From positions 1 through 64,000 of the forward strand of contig NZ_PJJO01000057.1 of NCBI RefSeq assembly GCF_002929535.1: a stretch of 64,000 nt of DNA, given 5' to 3'. The stretch comes from Cryobacterium sp. Y11 (lineage in GTDB: Bacteria; Actinomycetota; Actinomycetes; Actinomycetales; Microbacteriaceae). Below the pieces are notes generated by a model. The model had not been told where the DNA came from, made no database searches, and was given only the letters and a program-made list of their open reading frames with translations. A program made the position numbers and the translations under genes. Shown here piece after piece: positions 1 through 7,969 of this stretch. Position 1 is the first letter of the stretch. Every line of letters starts with the position of its first letter.

Positions 1-29
1 CCTGTGGGAGAGTAGGACACCGCCGGACT
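1..29 (+). rRNA. rrf: 5S rRNA, 3' end only (partial)
   Basis: The first bases read GTGGGAGAGTAGGACACCGC, which is the conserved 3' arm of bacterial 5S rRNA. Most of the gene lies left of the window. A strong terminator follows within 20 bases, as expected at the end of an rRNA operon. The exact 3' end is estimated. Confidence 0.75.
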
Positions 30-45
30 TAACTTAGAAACAAAC

Positions 46-73
46 AAAAAGGCCACCCTCGGGTGGCCTTTTT
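46..73 (+). terminator. Terminator of the rRNA operon
   Basis: Inverted repeat AAAAAGGCCACCC / GGGTGGCCTTTTT with a 2-base loop and a T run, directly after the 5S rRNA end. It is a textbook intrinsic terminator. Confidence 0.9.
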
Positions 74-91
74 GCGTTAACCCACACACCG

Positions 92-171
92 TTGGTCGAA
101 ATCTCGACAGGCTCGATCCAAGGCTTGCCTACGAGACCGCCATAAGCACGACCCTGACGGTCTGTGAAACG
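92..171. repeat. Diverged copy of the 60-bp spacer element
   Basis: It begins TTGGTCGA and contains CGAGACCGCCATAAGCACGA, then ends GGTCTGTGAAAC. The second half aligns with 463-522 (GAGACCGCAATAGGCACGAC ... GGTCTGCGAAAC). It contains extra bases, so it is a degraded family member. Confidence 0.5.
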
Positions 172-350
172 AGACTGGACCCCTGCGGGGCGACGGGACA
201 CTCACTCCTCAGCTCAAACAATGACCCTTTTCCGAGAGGCATCCGCGAAAAGCATGCGGATACCTCCCGGAAAACGGCCATAACTCGACACCCCGCGAAA
301 ATCCCGACACCCCGCCCACGTGACTGGCGGGACGGGCGCCCGAACGTGCG

Positions 351-473
351 CGAGGTCGACGTTCCGACGACCTAACTACGGCCTCGGGAGCGGCGTTCCC
401 CATCCGCTGGCCGAGGTCGACGTCCCGACCGCCTGGCTAAACTTTCCGCGAGCGGCATTCCCCATCCGCTGGT
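351..473. repeat. Tandem duplication of a 61-62 bp unit
   Basis: Unit 1 is 351-411 and unit 2 is 412-473. Both open with CGAGGTCGACGTYCCGAC and close with GAGCGGCRTTCCCCATCCGC; these end blocks are nearly identical while the middles differ. No coding frame is associated. Confidence 0.65.
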
Positions 474-522
474 CGAGCTTGCCGAGACCGCAATAGGCAC
501 GACGTGACCGGTCTGCGAAACC
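463..522. repeat. 60-bp dispersed element, copy 1
   Basis: Starts CATCCGCTGGTCGAGC and ends GTCTGCGAAAC. A copy of the same length lies at 47924-47983, with the same order of blocks: CATCCGYTGRTCGAGC, GCCGAGAYCGC and GTCTGCGAAACC. Both copies are intergenic. Confidence 0.6.
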
Positions 523-568
523 CGCCTTCTGGCCGATCGAAGAGGCCACGCACTCAGTGCGTGGTCAA

Positions 569-1429
569 CTAGCGGTTGGGGAAGCCGTGGGGGAGCCCGG
601 TTAGTACCGGGGCGAGACGTGCGAGGCGCTCACGCTCGAGCAGGAGCGCGGTGTACTCGCGTTCGCGACGAACGGCGGCGACGCCGATCAGAAAGAATTC
701 GGCGGGAGCGTCGGGCAGCGGGGACACAAACGGGGTGACCTCGGCGGCCAGAGCTTGAGCGAGGCGTTCGCGCGTCAAGGACGTCAGGTGGGCGGACTGG
801 CGCAGATACTGGGCGACCCGGCGCGACAAACGGTCGGGCAGCCGGGCGATGTCGACGGTCTGTGACCAGGCCACGAGCGGCTCGGGGAGCGGCCGCGCGA
901 CCGCGCGGTTGCGCGGCACGCGCTCGTGCTGACTGTAGGTTCCTGCCATGAGGTCGCCGAGTCGCTTCGAGCGGCCATTGAGTAGTGCGACCGTTGCAGC
1001 CAGCCCTCCGACGGTCATCACAATCTCCAGAACGCCGGTGAGGGCACGAATGAACGCGTGCCGCAGGGAAATAGCTCCGCCGTCATCGCGCACGATGCGG
1101 GCGCCAATGGCGAGCTTGCCGAGGGAACGGCCCTGCGTGAGGGTTTCGACCAGCACGGGCACGATCAGCAGGGAGAAGACCAGCGCGGCAATCACGACCG
1201 CCTGGCTGAGCGCCGCGTCCACGCTCTGACCGAAGGCGACAAAAAAAGCCAGCAAGATGAGCAGGTAGAGGGCCGCGTAGGCGATGGTGTCAATAATCGA
1301 GCCCGCAGCCCGCAAGATGACACTGGCCGGCCGCACGTCGAGCGCAACCGCCTCACCCGTCACGAGTTCGTCATCGCGCGCGAGGTCGTCAGCGTCGGAA
1401 CGGTCAGACAGACGTGAGGTCTCCTTCAT
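569..1429 (-). CDS. RDD family membrane protein
   Basis: Encodes about 286 residues from the ATG at 1427-1429 (an upstream in-frame start would run into the spoIIM start region). An RDD domain occupies roughly residues 30-150: the Arg of 'ILRAAGSIIDT', two hydrophobic segments, then 'RSLGKLAIGARIV' and 'RLGDLMAGT', all typical of the family. The C-terminal half is soluble and Arg-rich. RDD proteins are integral membrane proteins, mostly of unknown or transport-related role. The start codon lies only 17 bases from that of the divergent SpoIIM gene, and the two are commonly paired in actinobacteria. The specific function is unknown. Confidence 0.85.
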   Translation of the reverse strand: MKETSRLSDRSDADDLARDDELVTGEAVALDVRPASVILRAAGSIIDTIAYAALYLLILLAFFVAFGQSVDAALSQAVVIAALVFSLLIVPVLVETLTQGRSLGKLAIGARIVRDDGGAISLRHAFIRALTGVLEIVMTVGGLAATVALLNGRSKRLGDLMAGTYSQHERVPRNRAVARPLPEPLVAWSQTVDIARLPDRLSRRVAQYLRQSAHLTSLTRERLAQALAAEVTPFVSPLPDAPAEFFLIGVAAVRREREYTALLLERERLARLAPVLTGLPHGFPNR

Positions 1430-1432
1430 GTC

Positions 1433-1438
1433 TACTAT
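1433..1438 (+). promoter_or_regulatory. -10 box (TACTAT) for the SpoIIM gene
   Basis: TACTAT lies 8 nt before the ATG at 1447, placing the transcription start at or next to the start codon. This fits a leaderless mRNA, and there is no room for a ribosome site between the divergent genes. Confidence 0.45.
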
Positions 1439-1446
1439 TGAACCAG

Positions 1447-2442
1447 ATGGATCTAGACGCATACACGGCAGCGCATCGCGCCGACTGGGACCGCCTGACC
1501 GAGCTTGGTGCCCGGCGGCGTCTGAGCGGTGCCCACGCGGATGAGCTGATCGAGCGATACCAAACCGGCGCCACCCAGCTCTCCGCCATCAAATCCACGG
1601 CCGGTTCGACCCTGGAGGGCGACCGGCTGTCGGTCGGTCTGTCGCGGGCGCGGCTGCGTTTCACCGGCGTGAGTACCAACGTTCTGGCCCAGATTCCCCG
1701 GTTCTTCCTGGCCCAGCTTCCGGCGGCCCTGTACCGGTTGCGCTGGCTGACCCTCGCGGTCGCGGTCGTGACATTCGCGGTCGCCGCCCTGTACGCCGTG
1801 TGGGCGTTCAATGATCCGCGGGTATTGGCCAATCTGGGAACGGATGCCCAACTCGCCCAGATCGCAAATGAAGACTTCGTGGGGTATTACTCGGCGAACC
1901 CCGCGGCATCCTTTACCGGGTTGGTCTGGACAAACAACGCCTGGATCGCCGCGCAGTGCATCGCTTTTGGCATCGTCGGGCTCTACGTGCCGTTTATCAT
2001 CCTGCAAAACGCCATGAACCTCGGGACGACGGCGGCCGTGATGTTCGCCCACGACAAGGGCGACGTGTTCTTTCTCTATATCGCCCCGCACGGGCTTCTC
2101 GAGCTCACCGCGATCTTCGTCGCGGCTGCCGGGGGTGTGCTGATTTTCTGGGCCTGGATCGCACCCGGTGCACGAACGCGCGGTCAGGCACTCGCTGAAG
2201 ATGGCCGCGCCTTGTTCACGGTGGCGATCGGTTTGGTCTTTGTGCTGCTGGTCTCTGGCATTATCGAGGGCTTCGTCACGTCTCAGCCGTGGCCGTGGCC
2301 GGTCAAGATTGGCATCGGAGCGGTCGCGCTGGGCGCGTTTCTGACCTACATGATCGTCGTCGGCGGCCGCGCCTACCGCGCCGGTGAAACCGGCGATCTC
2401 GACGAGTTCGAGGCCGGCAGCACGCGCATCTACAGCGCCTGA
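1447..2442 (+). CDS. Stage II sporulation protein M (SpoIIM)-like membrane protein
   Basis: Encodes 331 residues starting MDLDAYTAAHRADW. The ATG at 1447 is chosen because the upstream in-frame start would overlap the divergent RDD gene and because a -10 box sits 8 nt before it. The N-terminal ~100 residues are soluble and contain 'LDAYTAAHRADWDRL', followed by about six membrane segments and the family block 'NNAWIAAQCIAFGIVG ... HGLLELTAIFVAAAGG'. In non-sporulating actinobacteria such proteins have no established function. This one sits opposite the MoxR/DUF58 cluster, and its stop codon is one base from the convergent DUF58 stop. Confidence 0.88.
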   Translation: MDLDAYTAAHRADWDRLTELGARRRLSGAHADELIERYQTGATQLSAIKSTAGSTLEGDRLSVGLSRARLRFTGVSTNVLAQIPRFFLAQLPAALYRLRWLTLAVAVVTFAVAALYAVWAFNDPRVLANLGTDAQLAQIANEDFVGYYSANPAASFTGLVWTNNAWIAAQCIAFGIVGLYVPFIILQNAMNLGTTAAVMFAHDKGDVFFLYIAPHGLLELTAIFVAAAGGVLIFWAWIAPGARTRGQALAEDGRALFTVAIGLVFVLLVSGIIEGFVTSQPWPWPVKIGIGAVALGAFLTYMIVVGGRAYRAGETGDLDEFEAGSTRIYSA

Positions 2443-2443
2443 G

Positions 2444-3751
2444 TTAAAGCCGGCCAGCGGCCTTCAGCGCTATGTATCTGTCGGCGAGGGCTGGTGGAAG
2501 CTGCGCGGGGGAGTTGGTGACAACATCCGCTCCCAGCTGGCGGATCGCGGCCGATACGCGGGCCACGTCGAGCAGGGCCCGCTCAGCGGCCGCCGCCCGA
2601 TAGAGCGCATCACGGTCGCCGCGAGTCGCAGCCGCCTCAACGGTTACCGGGTCGAGAACGGATGCCACAACCACCGTGTGCCGTTTGGTCAGCTGCGGCA
2701 GCACCGACAGCAACCCGGTCGACGCGCCAGCCGCGTCGATCGAGGTGAGCAGCACGACCAGGGCGTGCTGGCTCGTGATTGACCGAATCTGGCCGGGCAC
2801 GGCTGCCCAGTCCATCTCGATCAGTTCCGGGTCGATCAGTGCCATGGAATCGACCATCTGCGACAGGAGTGCAGCCCCGCTGGCGCCCTGCACTCGGCCG
2901 CGCACCCGCCGGTCGAAGGCGAGAAAATCCACCCGGTCACCGGCGACCGAGGCGAGGGCGGCGAGCAGCAATGCGGCCTCGAACGCGGTGTCCAGCCGCG
3001 GCTCGTTGTCCACGCGGGCCGCTGCCGTGCGCCCGGTATCGAGCAGAATGACCACCCGCCGATCCCGTTCCGGCCGCCAGGTGCGCACCATCACGTCGTT
3101 GCGTCTGGCGGTGGCCCGCCAGTCAATCGAGCGCACGTCGTCGCCGCGCACGTATTCGCGCAGGGAGTCGAATTCGGTGCCCGGCCCGCGCACCATCACA
3201 CTGGTGCGCCCGTCGAGTTCCTTCAGCCGGGTGATGCGCGACGGCAGATGCTTGCGAGCGTGAAACGGTGGCAGAACACGGATGCGCCCCGGCGCGTTTA
3301 GGGTCACCTGACGGCTCCAGAGACCCAACGGCCCACGGGAACGCACCGTCACCTGGTCCACTCGACGTTCACCGCGCCGAAACGGGGTCAGCACGAGGGA
3401 AATCAGGCGCCGTTCGCCGGGAGGGAGTACAACGGGGCTGCGGTTGTTGCCGGCCCCCGCCGACGGCTGCCAGGCGTCCCGCACCGTGCCGACCAGTCGT
3501 CGTCGGCCCGAATTGCTCAGGTACAGCTCGCTGGTGACCGATTCGCCGAGGCGAACACGGGCTGGCAGCATCCGTTCTACCGTCACGGCGCGCGGAGAAG
3601 CGGCCAGGGCGAGGTCGATGCCGCCGAGCACGAGCGCGAACAGCAGCCAGACCAGGAGCAGTGCGAATGCCCGAGAGGTGGTGTTTCCGAGCAGCACGAT
3701 AGGCACGGCGCCGAGGGCGACGAGAAAAACGAACCGTCCGCTGAGCGTCAT
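2444..3751 (-). CDS. DUF58 domain protein, MoxR partner
   Basis: Encodes 435 residues. Two N-terminal membrane segments (about 7-24 and 29-50) precede a soluble part with the DUF58 signature 'REYVRGDDVRSIDWRATAR' near residue 200 and a von Willebrand A-like stretch beginning 'RRVVILLDTGR'. It starts 2 bases after the moxR stop codon, so the two are co-transcribed. DUF58 proteins paired with MoxR AAA+ ATPases are thought to be remodelling targets or adaptors in envelope or stress functions, but no biochemical role is established. It is the last gene of a five-gene minus-strand operon. Confidence 0.88.
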   Translation of the reverse strand: MTLSGRFVFLVALGAVPIVLLGNTTSRAFALLLVWLLFALVLGGIDLALAASPRAVTVERMLPARVRLGESVTSELYLSNSGRRRLVGTVRDAWQPSAGAGNNRSPVVLPPGERRLISLVLTPFRRGERRVDQVTVRSRGPLGLWSRQVTLNAPGRIRVLPPFHARKHLPSRITRLKELDGRTSVMVRGPGTEFDSLREYVRGDDVRSIDWRATARRNDVMVRTWRPERDRRVVILLDTGRTAAARVDNEPRLDTAFEAALLLAALASVAGDRVDFLAFDRRVRGRVQGASGAALLSQMVDSMALIDPELIEMDWAAVPGQIRSITSQHALVVLLTSIDAAGASTGLLSVLPQLTKRHTVVVASVLDPVTVEAAATRGDRDALYRAAAAERALLDVARVSAAIRQLGADVVTNSPAQLPPALADRYIALKAAGRL

Positions 3752-3753
3752 GC

Positions 3754-4749
3754 TTAGATCGGAACCTGAACCTGCTGCAGCACGCCGCGCAGAATCGCAT
3801 CGACCGAGACGCCCTCGAGTTCAGCTTCCGGGCGAAGCTGCACGCGGTGCCGCCAGACGGGCAACACCATCGCCTGCACGTGATCGGGCGTGATCGCGTC
3901 GTACCCGCTCAGCCAAGCCCAGGCCTTGGCCGCGGCGAGTAGCGCCGTCGTTCCGCGCGGGCTCACCCCGAGTTTGACCGAGGGGCTCACGCGCGTGGCA
4001 CGGGCAAGGTCTACGAGGTATGCGAGTACGTCGGCGCTCGAGCCAACCCGAGAAACGGCAGCCTGCGCCGCCGCCAGTTCGGCCGCACCCAGCACCGCCG
4101 TGACACCGGCGCCGGCCAGGTCACGCGGGTTGAATCCGGCCGCGTGGCGATGCAGCACCTCGATTTCCTCGGTGCGCTGCGGCACGTCGAGCACGAGCTT
4201 GAGCAGAAACCGGTCGAGCTGAGCCTCCGGCAGCGTGTAGGTGCCCTCGTACTCGATCGGGTTCATGGTCGCGGCAACGATGAACGGCTCCGGCAGCTTC
4301 AGCGACTCGCCGTCCACACTGACCTGACGTTCCTCCATAGCTTCGAGCAGCGCGGACTGCGTCTTCGGCGGAGTGCGGTTGATCTCGTCGGCGAGCATGA
4401 TGTTGGTGAACACCGGCCCCCGCCGAAACTCGAATTCGCCGGCTCTCGCATCGTAAATGAGCGACCCGGTCACGTCCCCCGGCATCAGGTCCGGCGTGAA
4501 CTGGATGCGCTTGGTGTCGAGGCTCAGCGCGTGGCTGAGCGTGCGCACGAGCAGCGTTTTGGCGACCCCCGGAACCCCCTCGAGCAGCACGTGCCCGCGC
4601 GCGAGCAGGGCGATGATCAGCCCGGTGACAGCGCCGTCCTGACCGACAACGGCCTTGCCGACCTCGGTACGCACCCGATTCAGCGAGGCGCGCAGGGCCG
4701 CGGCGTCTTCGTCGACCGGCATGGGGGTTGGCGTTGTAGGAATCGTCAT
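3754..4749 (-). CDS. MoxR-family AAA+ ATPase
   Basis: Encodes 331 residues. Walker A 'GVPGVAKT' lies at residues 58-65 and Walker B 'MLADEIN' near 118-124, followed by 'RTPPKTQSALLEAMEE' and the MoxR sensor stretch 'ATMNPIEYEGTY'. The C-terminal AAA lid is present ('SPRGTTALLAAAKAWA'). MoxR ATPases act as chaperone-like remodelers, usually with vWA or DUF58 partners encoded beside them, as here. Its start codon overlaps the stop of the upstream DUF4350 gene by 4 bases, indicating translational coupling. Confidence 0.93.
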   Translation of the reverse strand: MTIPTTPTPMPVDEDAAALRASLNRVRTEVGKAVVGQDGAVTGLIIALLARGHVLLEGVPGVAKTLLVRTLSHALSLDTKRIQFTPDLMPGDVTGSLIYDARAGEFEFRRGPVFTNIMLADEINRTPPKTQSALLEAMEERQVSVDGESLKLPEPFIVAATMNPIEYEGTYTLPEAQLDRFLLKLVLDVPQRTEEIEVLHRHAAGFNPRDLAGAGVTAVLGAAELAAAQAAVSRVGSSADVLAYLVDLARATRVSPSVKLGVSPRGTTALLAAAKAWAWLSGYDAITPDHVQAMVLPVWRHRVQLRPEAELEGVSVDAILRGVLQQVQVPI

Positions 4750-6023
4750 GGGTCCATTCTTTCGGTTTCCAGATCAGTTGGGGACAGCGCTGGTGGTATA
4801 GCGGATGCCACCCCGCCCGTTTCCGGCGCGGCCCCCGCAGCGACGGCCCGGCTGGTCGCGCGTTCCAGAGCCAGCAGCGAATCCGACAGCGCCAGCAGTT
4901 GGGCGTCGCTGGTGGGAACAGCCTCGACCAGCACGCTGCGCACCGTGGCCGGCGCGCCCCCGGTGAGCGCGGCGACGGAGCCGATGATCTCCTCCAACGG
5001 GGCCAGGCGCCCGAGGCCAACGGTCGTGGCGAGACGCTGCACGGCCCCGATTCGGAGCGCATCGAGGGCGCGGAGTCGGGCATTGCTGCGTGCATACAGC
5101 CGGGCGCGACCCTCCATGGTCTCGCTCGCCTTCACCGTGACCGGTAGATTCTCGGCCACGAGCGGTCCGAATCGGCGTCCGCGCCAGAACGCGGCGGCGA
5201 TGGCGGTCACGCCGAGAAGCAGCAACACCGGGGTCACCCAGCCGGGAGTGAGCGCGGCGAGCGATGGCGGCCCCGTGCGGGGCAGGTCGGCGAGCGTCGG
5301 TAGATACCAGATGACGGAATCACTCTGGCCGAGCAGGCCGAGGGCGAGCGCGGCGTTGCCGAAGCCGGCCACGTTCTCGTTGTTGAACACCCGCGGGTCG
5401 GCCACCAGGGTGGTGGAGCCGTTCTGCACCACCGAGAACGTGTCTTTTCCGCTCGGAAAACAGCCGGTACCTGAACCAGGGAGCGACAGCGTATTGCCGC
5501 CCGGAATGATCTGCTCTGCGCGGTTCGCGGCCGGCAGCGCGCAGTCGGCGACGAGTGATTTGGCGCCAGAGACCCCGCCGAAACCGACAGCCGGTGCCAG
5601 TGACTGCAAGGCGAGAAAGTCCGGCGCGACGATGACGGTGCGGGTGGCCAGCCGGGCCAGCTCGGCCAGCTGGGAATCGATCAGATAACCATTCTCGTCG
5701 TAGAGCAAAACGGTCGAATTATTCCCGGCCAGGCTGCGCACCTCGGCCAGGGAATCGGCCAGTTGCACGGTGACGCCCTGTTGACGCAGCACCTCGACCA
5801 GTGCCATCGAACCGGCCGGTGACGGGTTGTCGCCGGCCAGCGCGCGGCCGACCACGTTGGTGCCGCCGGAGACGAGCACGGCGACGACGGCCACGCCGAT
5901 GATGCCGGCTCCGGCGATGATCCAGAACGAGGAGCGGCGGAGAAGTGCGCGCAGGGTCGGTGTGGCGATGCTCGCCGCACCGCCATCGGCATCCGTTTCA
6001 ACACCGACCACGGGCACGCTCAC
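4746..6023 (-). CDS. DUF4350 domain membrane protein
   Basis: Encodes 425 residues. A membrane segment at about 33-52 is followed by an extracytoplasmic domain, a second segment near 275-293 and a cytoplasmic tail. The first domain opens with 'GDNPSPAGSMALVEVLRQQG', the usual start of DUF4350, which resembles a GATase/ABC-accessory fold. It overlaps both neighbours by 4 bases (MoxR downstream, DUF4129 upstream). In actinobacteria this gene regularly accompanies MoxR-DUF58-DUF4129. No activity is known. Confidence 0.85.
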   Translation of the reverse strand: MSVPVVGVETDADGGAASIATPTLRALLRRSSFWIIAGAGIIGVAVVAVLVSGGTNVVGRALAGDNPSPAGSMALVEVLRQQGVTVQLADSLAEVRSLAGNNSTVLLYDENGYLIDSQLAELARLATRTVIVAPDFLALQSLAPAVGFGGVSGAKSLVADCALPAANRAEQIIPGGNTLSLPGSGTGCFPSGKDTFSVVQNGSTTLVADPRVFNNENVAGFGNAALALGLLGQSDSVIWYLPTLADLPRTGPPSLAALTPGWVTPVLLLLGVTAIAAAFWRGRRFGPLVAENLPVTVKASETMEGRARLYARSNARLRALDALRIGAVQRLATTVGLGRLAPLEEIIGSVAALTGGAPATVRSVLVEAVPTSDAQLLALSDSLLALERATSRAVAAGAAPETGGVASAIPPALSPTDLETERMDP

Positions 6024-6688
6024 AGCGTTCCCGCCAGCGGGGCGAGCGTCACGGGCGCGTCGGCGCGCAGCTCGGCGTCGAGCGCGGCGAGGGCGCGATA
6101 CTCCGCCTCGGTACCGGCCCGCTCGAGGTAGCGCACACGGTCGAAGGTATCCGCGGCCTTCGACAAGGCTGTCCCGGCTTGGGGGAAGGCAAGCCCCGCC
6201 CGCGCCGCAAAATCGTGCGCCGTTGTGCCGGGGCTGACGGTGAGTATGGTGCGCTCGGCGAGCCCGCGGGCCACGGCGCGAAAGATTTCTTCACAGGCCA
6301 GGCTCCACTGCCCTGTGCTGGCAGCGTGAGAAGCCGCCGTGCGCATCTCGGCGCTGCTGCGCTGGTCGACCGCGCCGAACAGCGCGCTGCCAGCCCGTCG
6401 TCGCCGAGCGAGGCGGGGAGCTCCAAACACCAGCCAGCTCGCCAGGAGGGCCGCGACCACGACCAGCGTTGCCAGAACCGGCAGCCAGTTGGCGCCGCCA
6501 TCTCCCGGCAGCGTCAGCGATTGCAGCCAGTCCAGAAAAGCCTGCGACGCCCGGTCGAACCAGGTCGGTCTGGCCGCGGCGTATGGGGCCTTGGCGAGTT
6601 CCTCGCGCAGCCAGCTGCGGGCATCCGGCGCGTCGGGATCAACCGGCACCTCAACCGCGCCGAGGAGCAGCACCCACGCCGCGGTCAT
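6020..6688 (-). CDS. DUF4129 domain membrane protein
   Basis: Encodes 222 residues. A hydrophobic N-terminal stretch is followed by a region predicted to be outside, one strong membrane segment at about residues 83-105 ('LPVLATLVVVAALLASWLV'), and a cytoplasmic C-terminal part containing 'ERTILTVSPGTTAHDFAARA', characteristic of DUF4129. In other bacteria DUF4129 is the C-terminal domain of transglutaminase-like TgpA proteins; here it stands alone. It overlaps the genes on both sides by 4 bases. Confidence 0.82.
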   Translation of the reverse strand: MTAAWVLLLGAVEVPVDPDAPDARSWLREELAKAPYAAARPTWFDRASQAFLDWLQSLTLPGDGGANWLPVLATLVVVAALLASWLVFGAPRLARRRRAGSALFGAVDQRSSAEMRTAASHAASTGQWSLACEEIFRAVARGLAERTILTVSPGTTAHDFAARAGLAFPQAGTALSKAADTFDRVRYLERAGTEAEYRALAALDAELRADAPVTLAPLAGTL

Positions 6689-7803
6689 GGCGCCGAGGGC
6701 CCGGGCACCAGATACGGGTCAGGCAGGTCGAGGCCCTGCGCCGCCGACTCGACGTAGCGGGCGAGCTCCAAATCGAGGCCCTCCTTGCGCATGCGCAGGT
6801 CCAGATAGATCAGTGCGACGGCCGCCGACTGCACGACCGCGGCCACCGCCGCAATCGGGATGGCAATGAGCAGCGAGACCACGAGGGTGATGATCGACGA
6901 CTCTTCGAGGAACGCACCCGTGGGGTCGACCAGCACGGTTCCGAAACCGAGCACGATCGAGACCGGAAGGCTGACGACCTGGCTGATCACCTGCACGATC
7001 AGGCCGACCAGCAGCAGCACGCCCAGGGTACGCCAGAAATAGCCGCGAGTGAGCGACCACGACCGAATAACGGATGCCCGCACACCCATTTTTTCGAGCA
7101 CGATCAGGCTCGGTACCATGCTGGTTTTGGTATAGATGAACGCGCTCGCCGCCATGAGCAGCAAGCCGCCGAACACGCCGATCAGTACACCGGACACGAT
7201 GCCAGCAACCCCGCCAACGGTGACCAGAAGCACCACGATGCCGCTGATGACGGCCACGGCGAGCAGCAGCGCGGCGGTAATCAGCAGGGTCCAGAGGGCG
7301 AGTGGCCAGAGGCGAGTCGCCGCTTTGCGCCACAGGGCGCCGAGGCGTTGCTTTTCGCCGAGGGTTGCGCGGGCCACCTCGACCACGATGATGGCCTGTA
7401 ACAGGGCGGAGGCGATGATTGACAGGGCGATCGGAATGATGGTGAACAGCACGCCGGTCAGTATCGATCCGGCGGCGACGGTGTCCTGCTGGTCGAGCGG
7501 GGCGCTATCGATCCGGTCTACGGCCCAGAACGTGACCAGCCCGACTACCAGCACGGTGACGAGCATGATTGCCGACTGAATGATCAGGCTGCTGCCGAAC
7601 GTGGCCTTGGGGTTGCGTCGCAACACCTGAAAGGATGCCGCGAGCAGCGTGCCGAAACCGATCGGTCGCAGCGGGATCAGTCCGGGCTTGGGTGGGGGTG
7701 TCCAGCCCTGCTGCGCCCCGGGGTGCTGGTATGGGGGTGGCGTTCCCAACGCCCCGTACTGGGGCGGAACCGGGGAATCGGGGGCTTGCCAGTTGTCGGT
7801 CAC
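6685..7803 (-). CDS. Polytopic membrane protein, GPDPase-membrane-domain type
   Basis: Encodes 372 residues starting with GTG. The N-terminal ~45 residues are Pro/Gly/Gln-rich and cytoplasmic. About six membrane segments follow. The block 'RPIGFGTLLAASFQVLRRNP' is typical of proteins carrying the membrane domain of glycerophosphoryl diester phosphodiesterase (without the catalytic domain). It is the first gene of the operon that continues through DUF4129, DUF4350, MoxR and DUF58. It is divergent from mtrA across 166 bases. The substrate or role is unknown. Confidence 0.8.
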   Translation of the reverse strand: MTDNWQAPDSPVPPQYGALGTPPPYQHPGAQQGWTPPPKPGLIPLRPIGFGTLLAASFQVLRRNPKATFGSSLIIQSAIMLVTVLVVGLVTFWAVDRIDSAPLDQQDTVAAGSILTGVLFTIIPIALSIIASALLQAIIVVEVARATLGEKQRLGALWRKAATRLWPLALWTLLITAALLLAVAVISGIVVLLVTVGGVAGIVSGVLIGVFGGLLLMAASAFIYTKTSMVPSLIVLEKMGVRASVIRSWSLTRGYFWRTLGVLLLVGLIVQVISQVVSLPVSIVLGFGTVLVDPTGAFLEESSIITLVVSLLIAIPIAAVAAVVQSAAVALIYLDLRMRKEGLDLELARYVESAAQGLDLPDPYLVPGPSAP

Positions 7804-7944
7804 CGTTCCATGCTGGCATACTTAACTGCGCAAAATGCGTGAGCGGCCAATCCGTCAGTGCACCCTTGGTACTGTTATGCCAGACTTTGGCCTACTTAAT
7901 GGACAATCTGCTGCTGAGTAGGGCATGTGCAGAACAGACGCTTG

Positions 7945-7950
7945 TAGAAT
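7945..7950 (+). promoter_or_regulatory. Likely -10 box of mtrA
   Basis: TAGAAT followed by a short leader with the ribosome site GAGAGAG at 7960-7966 and the ATG at 7970. No clear -35 box was seen. Confidence 0.4.
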
Positions 7951-7969
7951 CGCGCGACGAGAGAGACCC

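Larger units (their letters stand above)
76..568. other. Gene-free, repeat-bearing spacer
   Basis: About 490 bases separate the rRNA terminator from the RDD gene. I see no convincing coding frame: the short frames here have no ribosome site and no recognisable sequence. The spacer holds a 61-62 bp tandem duplication (351-473) and a 60-bp element (463-522) that recurs near 47.9 kb. A looser relative of that element lies at 92-171. Confidence 0.6.

Noticed and set aside
4144-5688. 514-codon plus-strand frame
   Set aside because: Antisense to the MoxR and DUF4350 genes and low in recognisable sequence.
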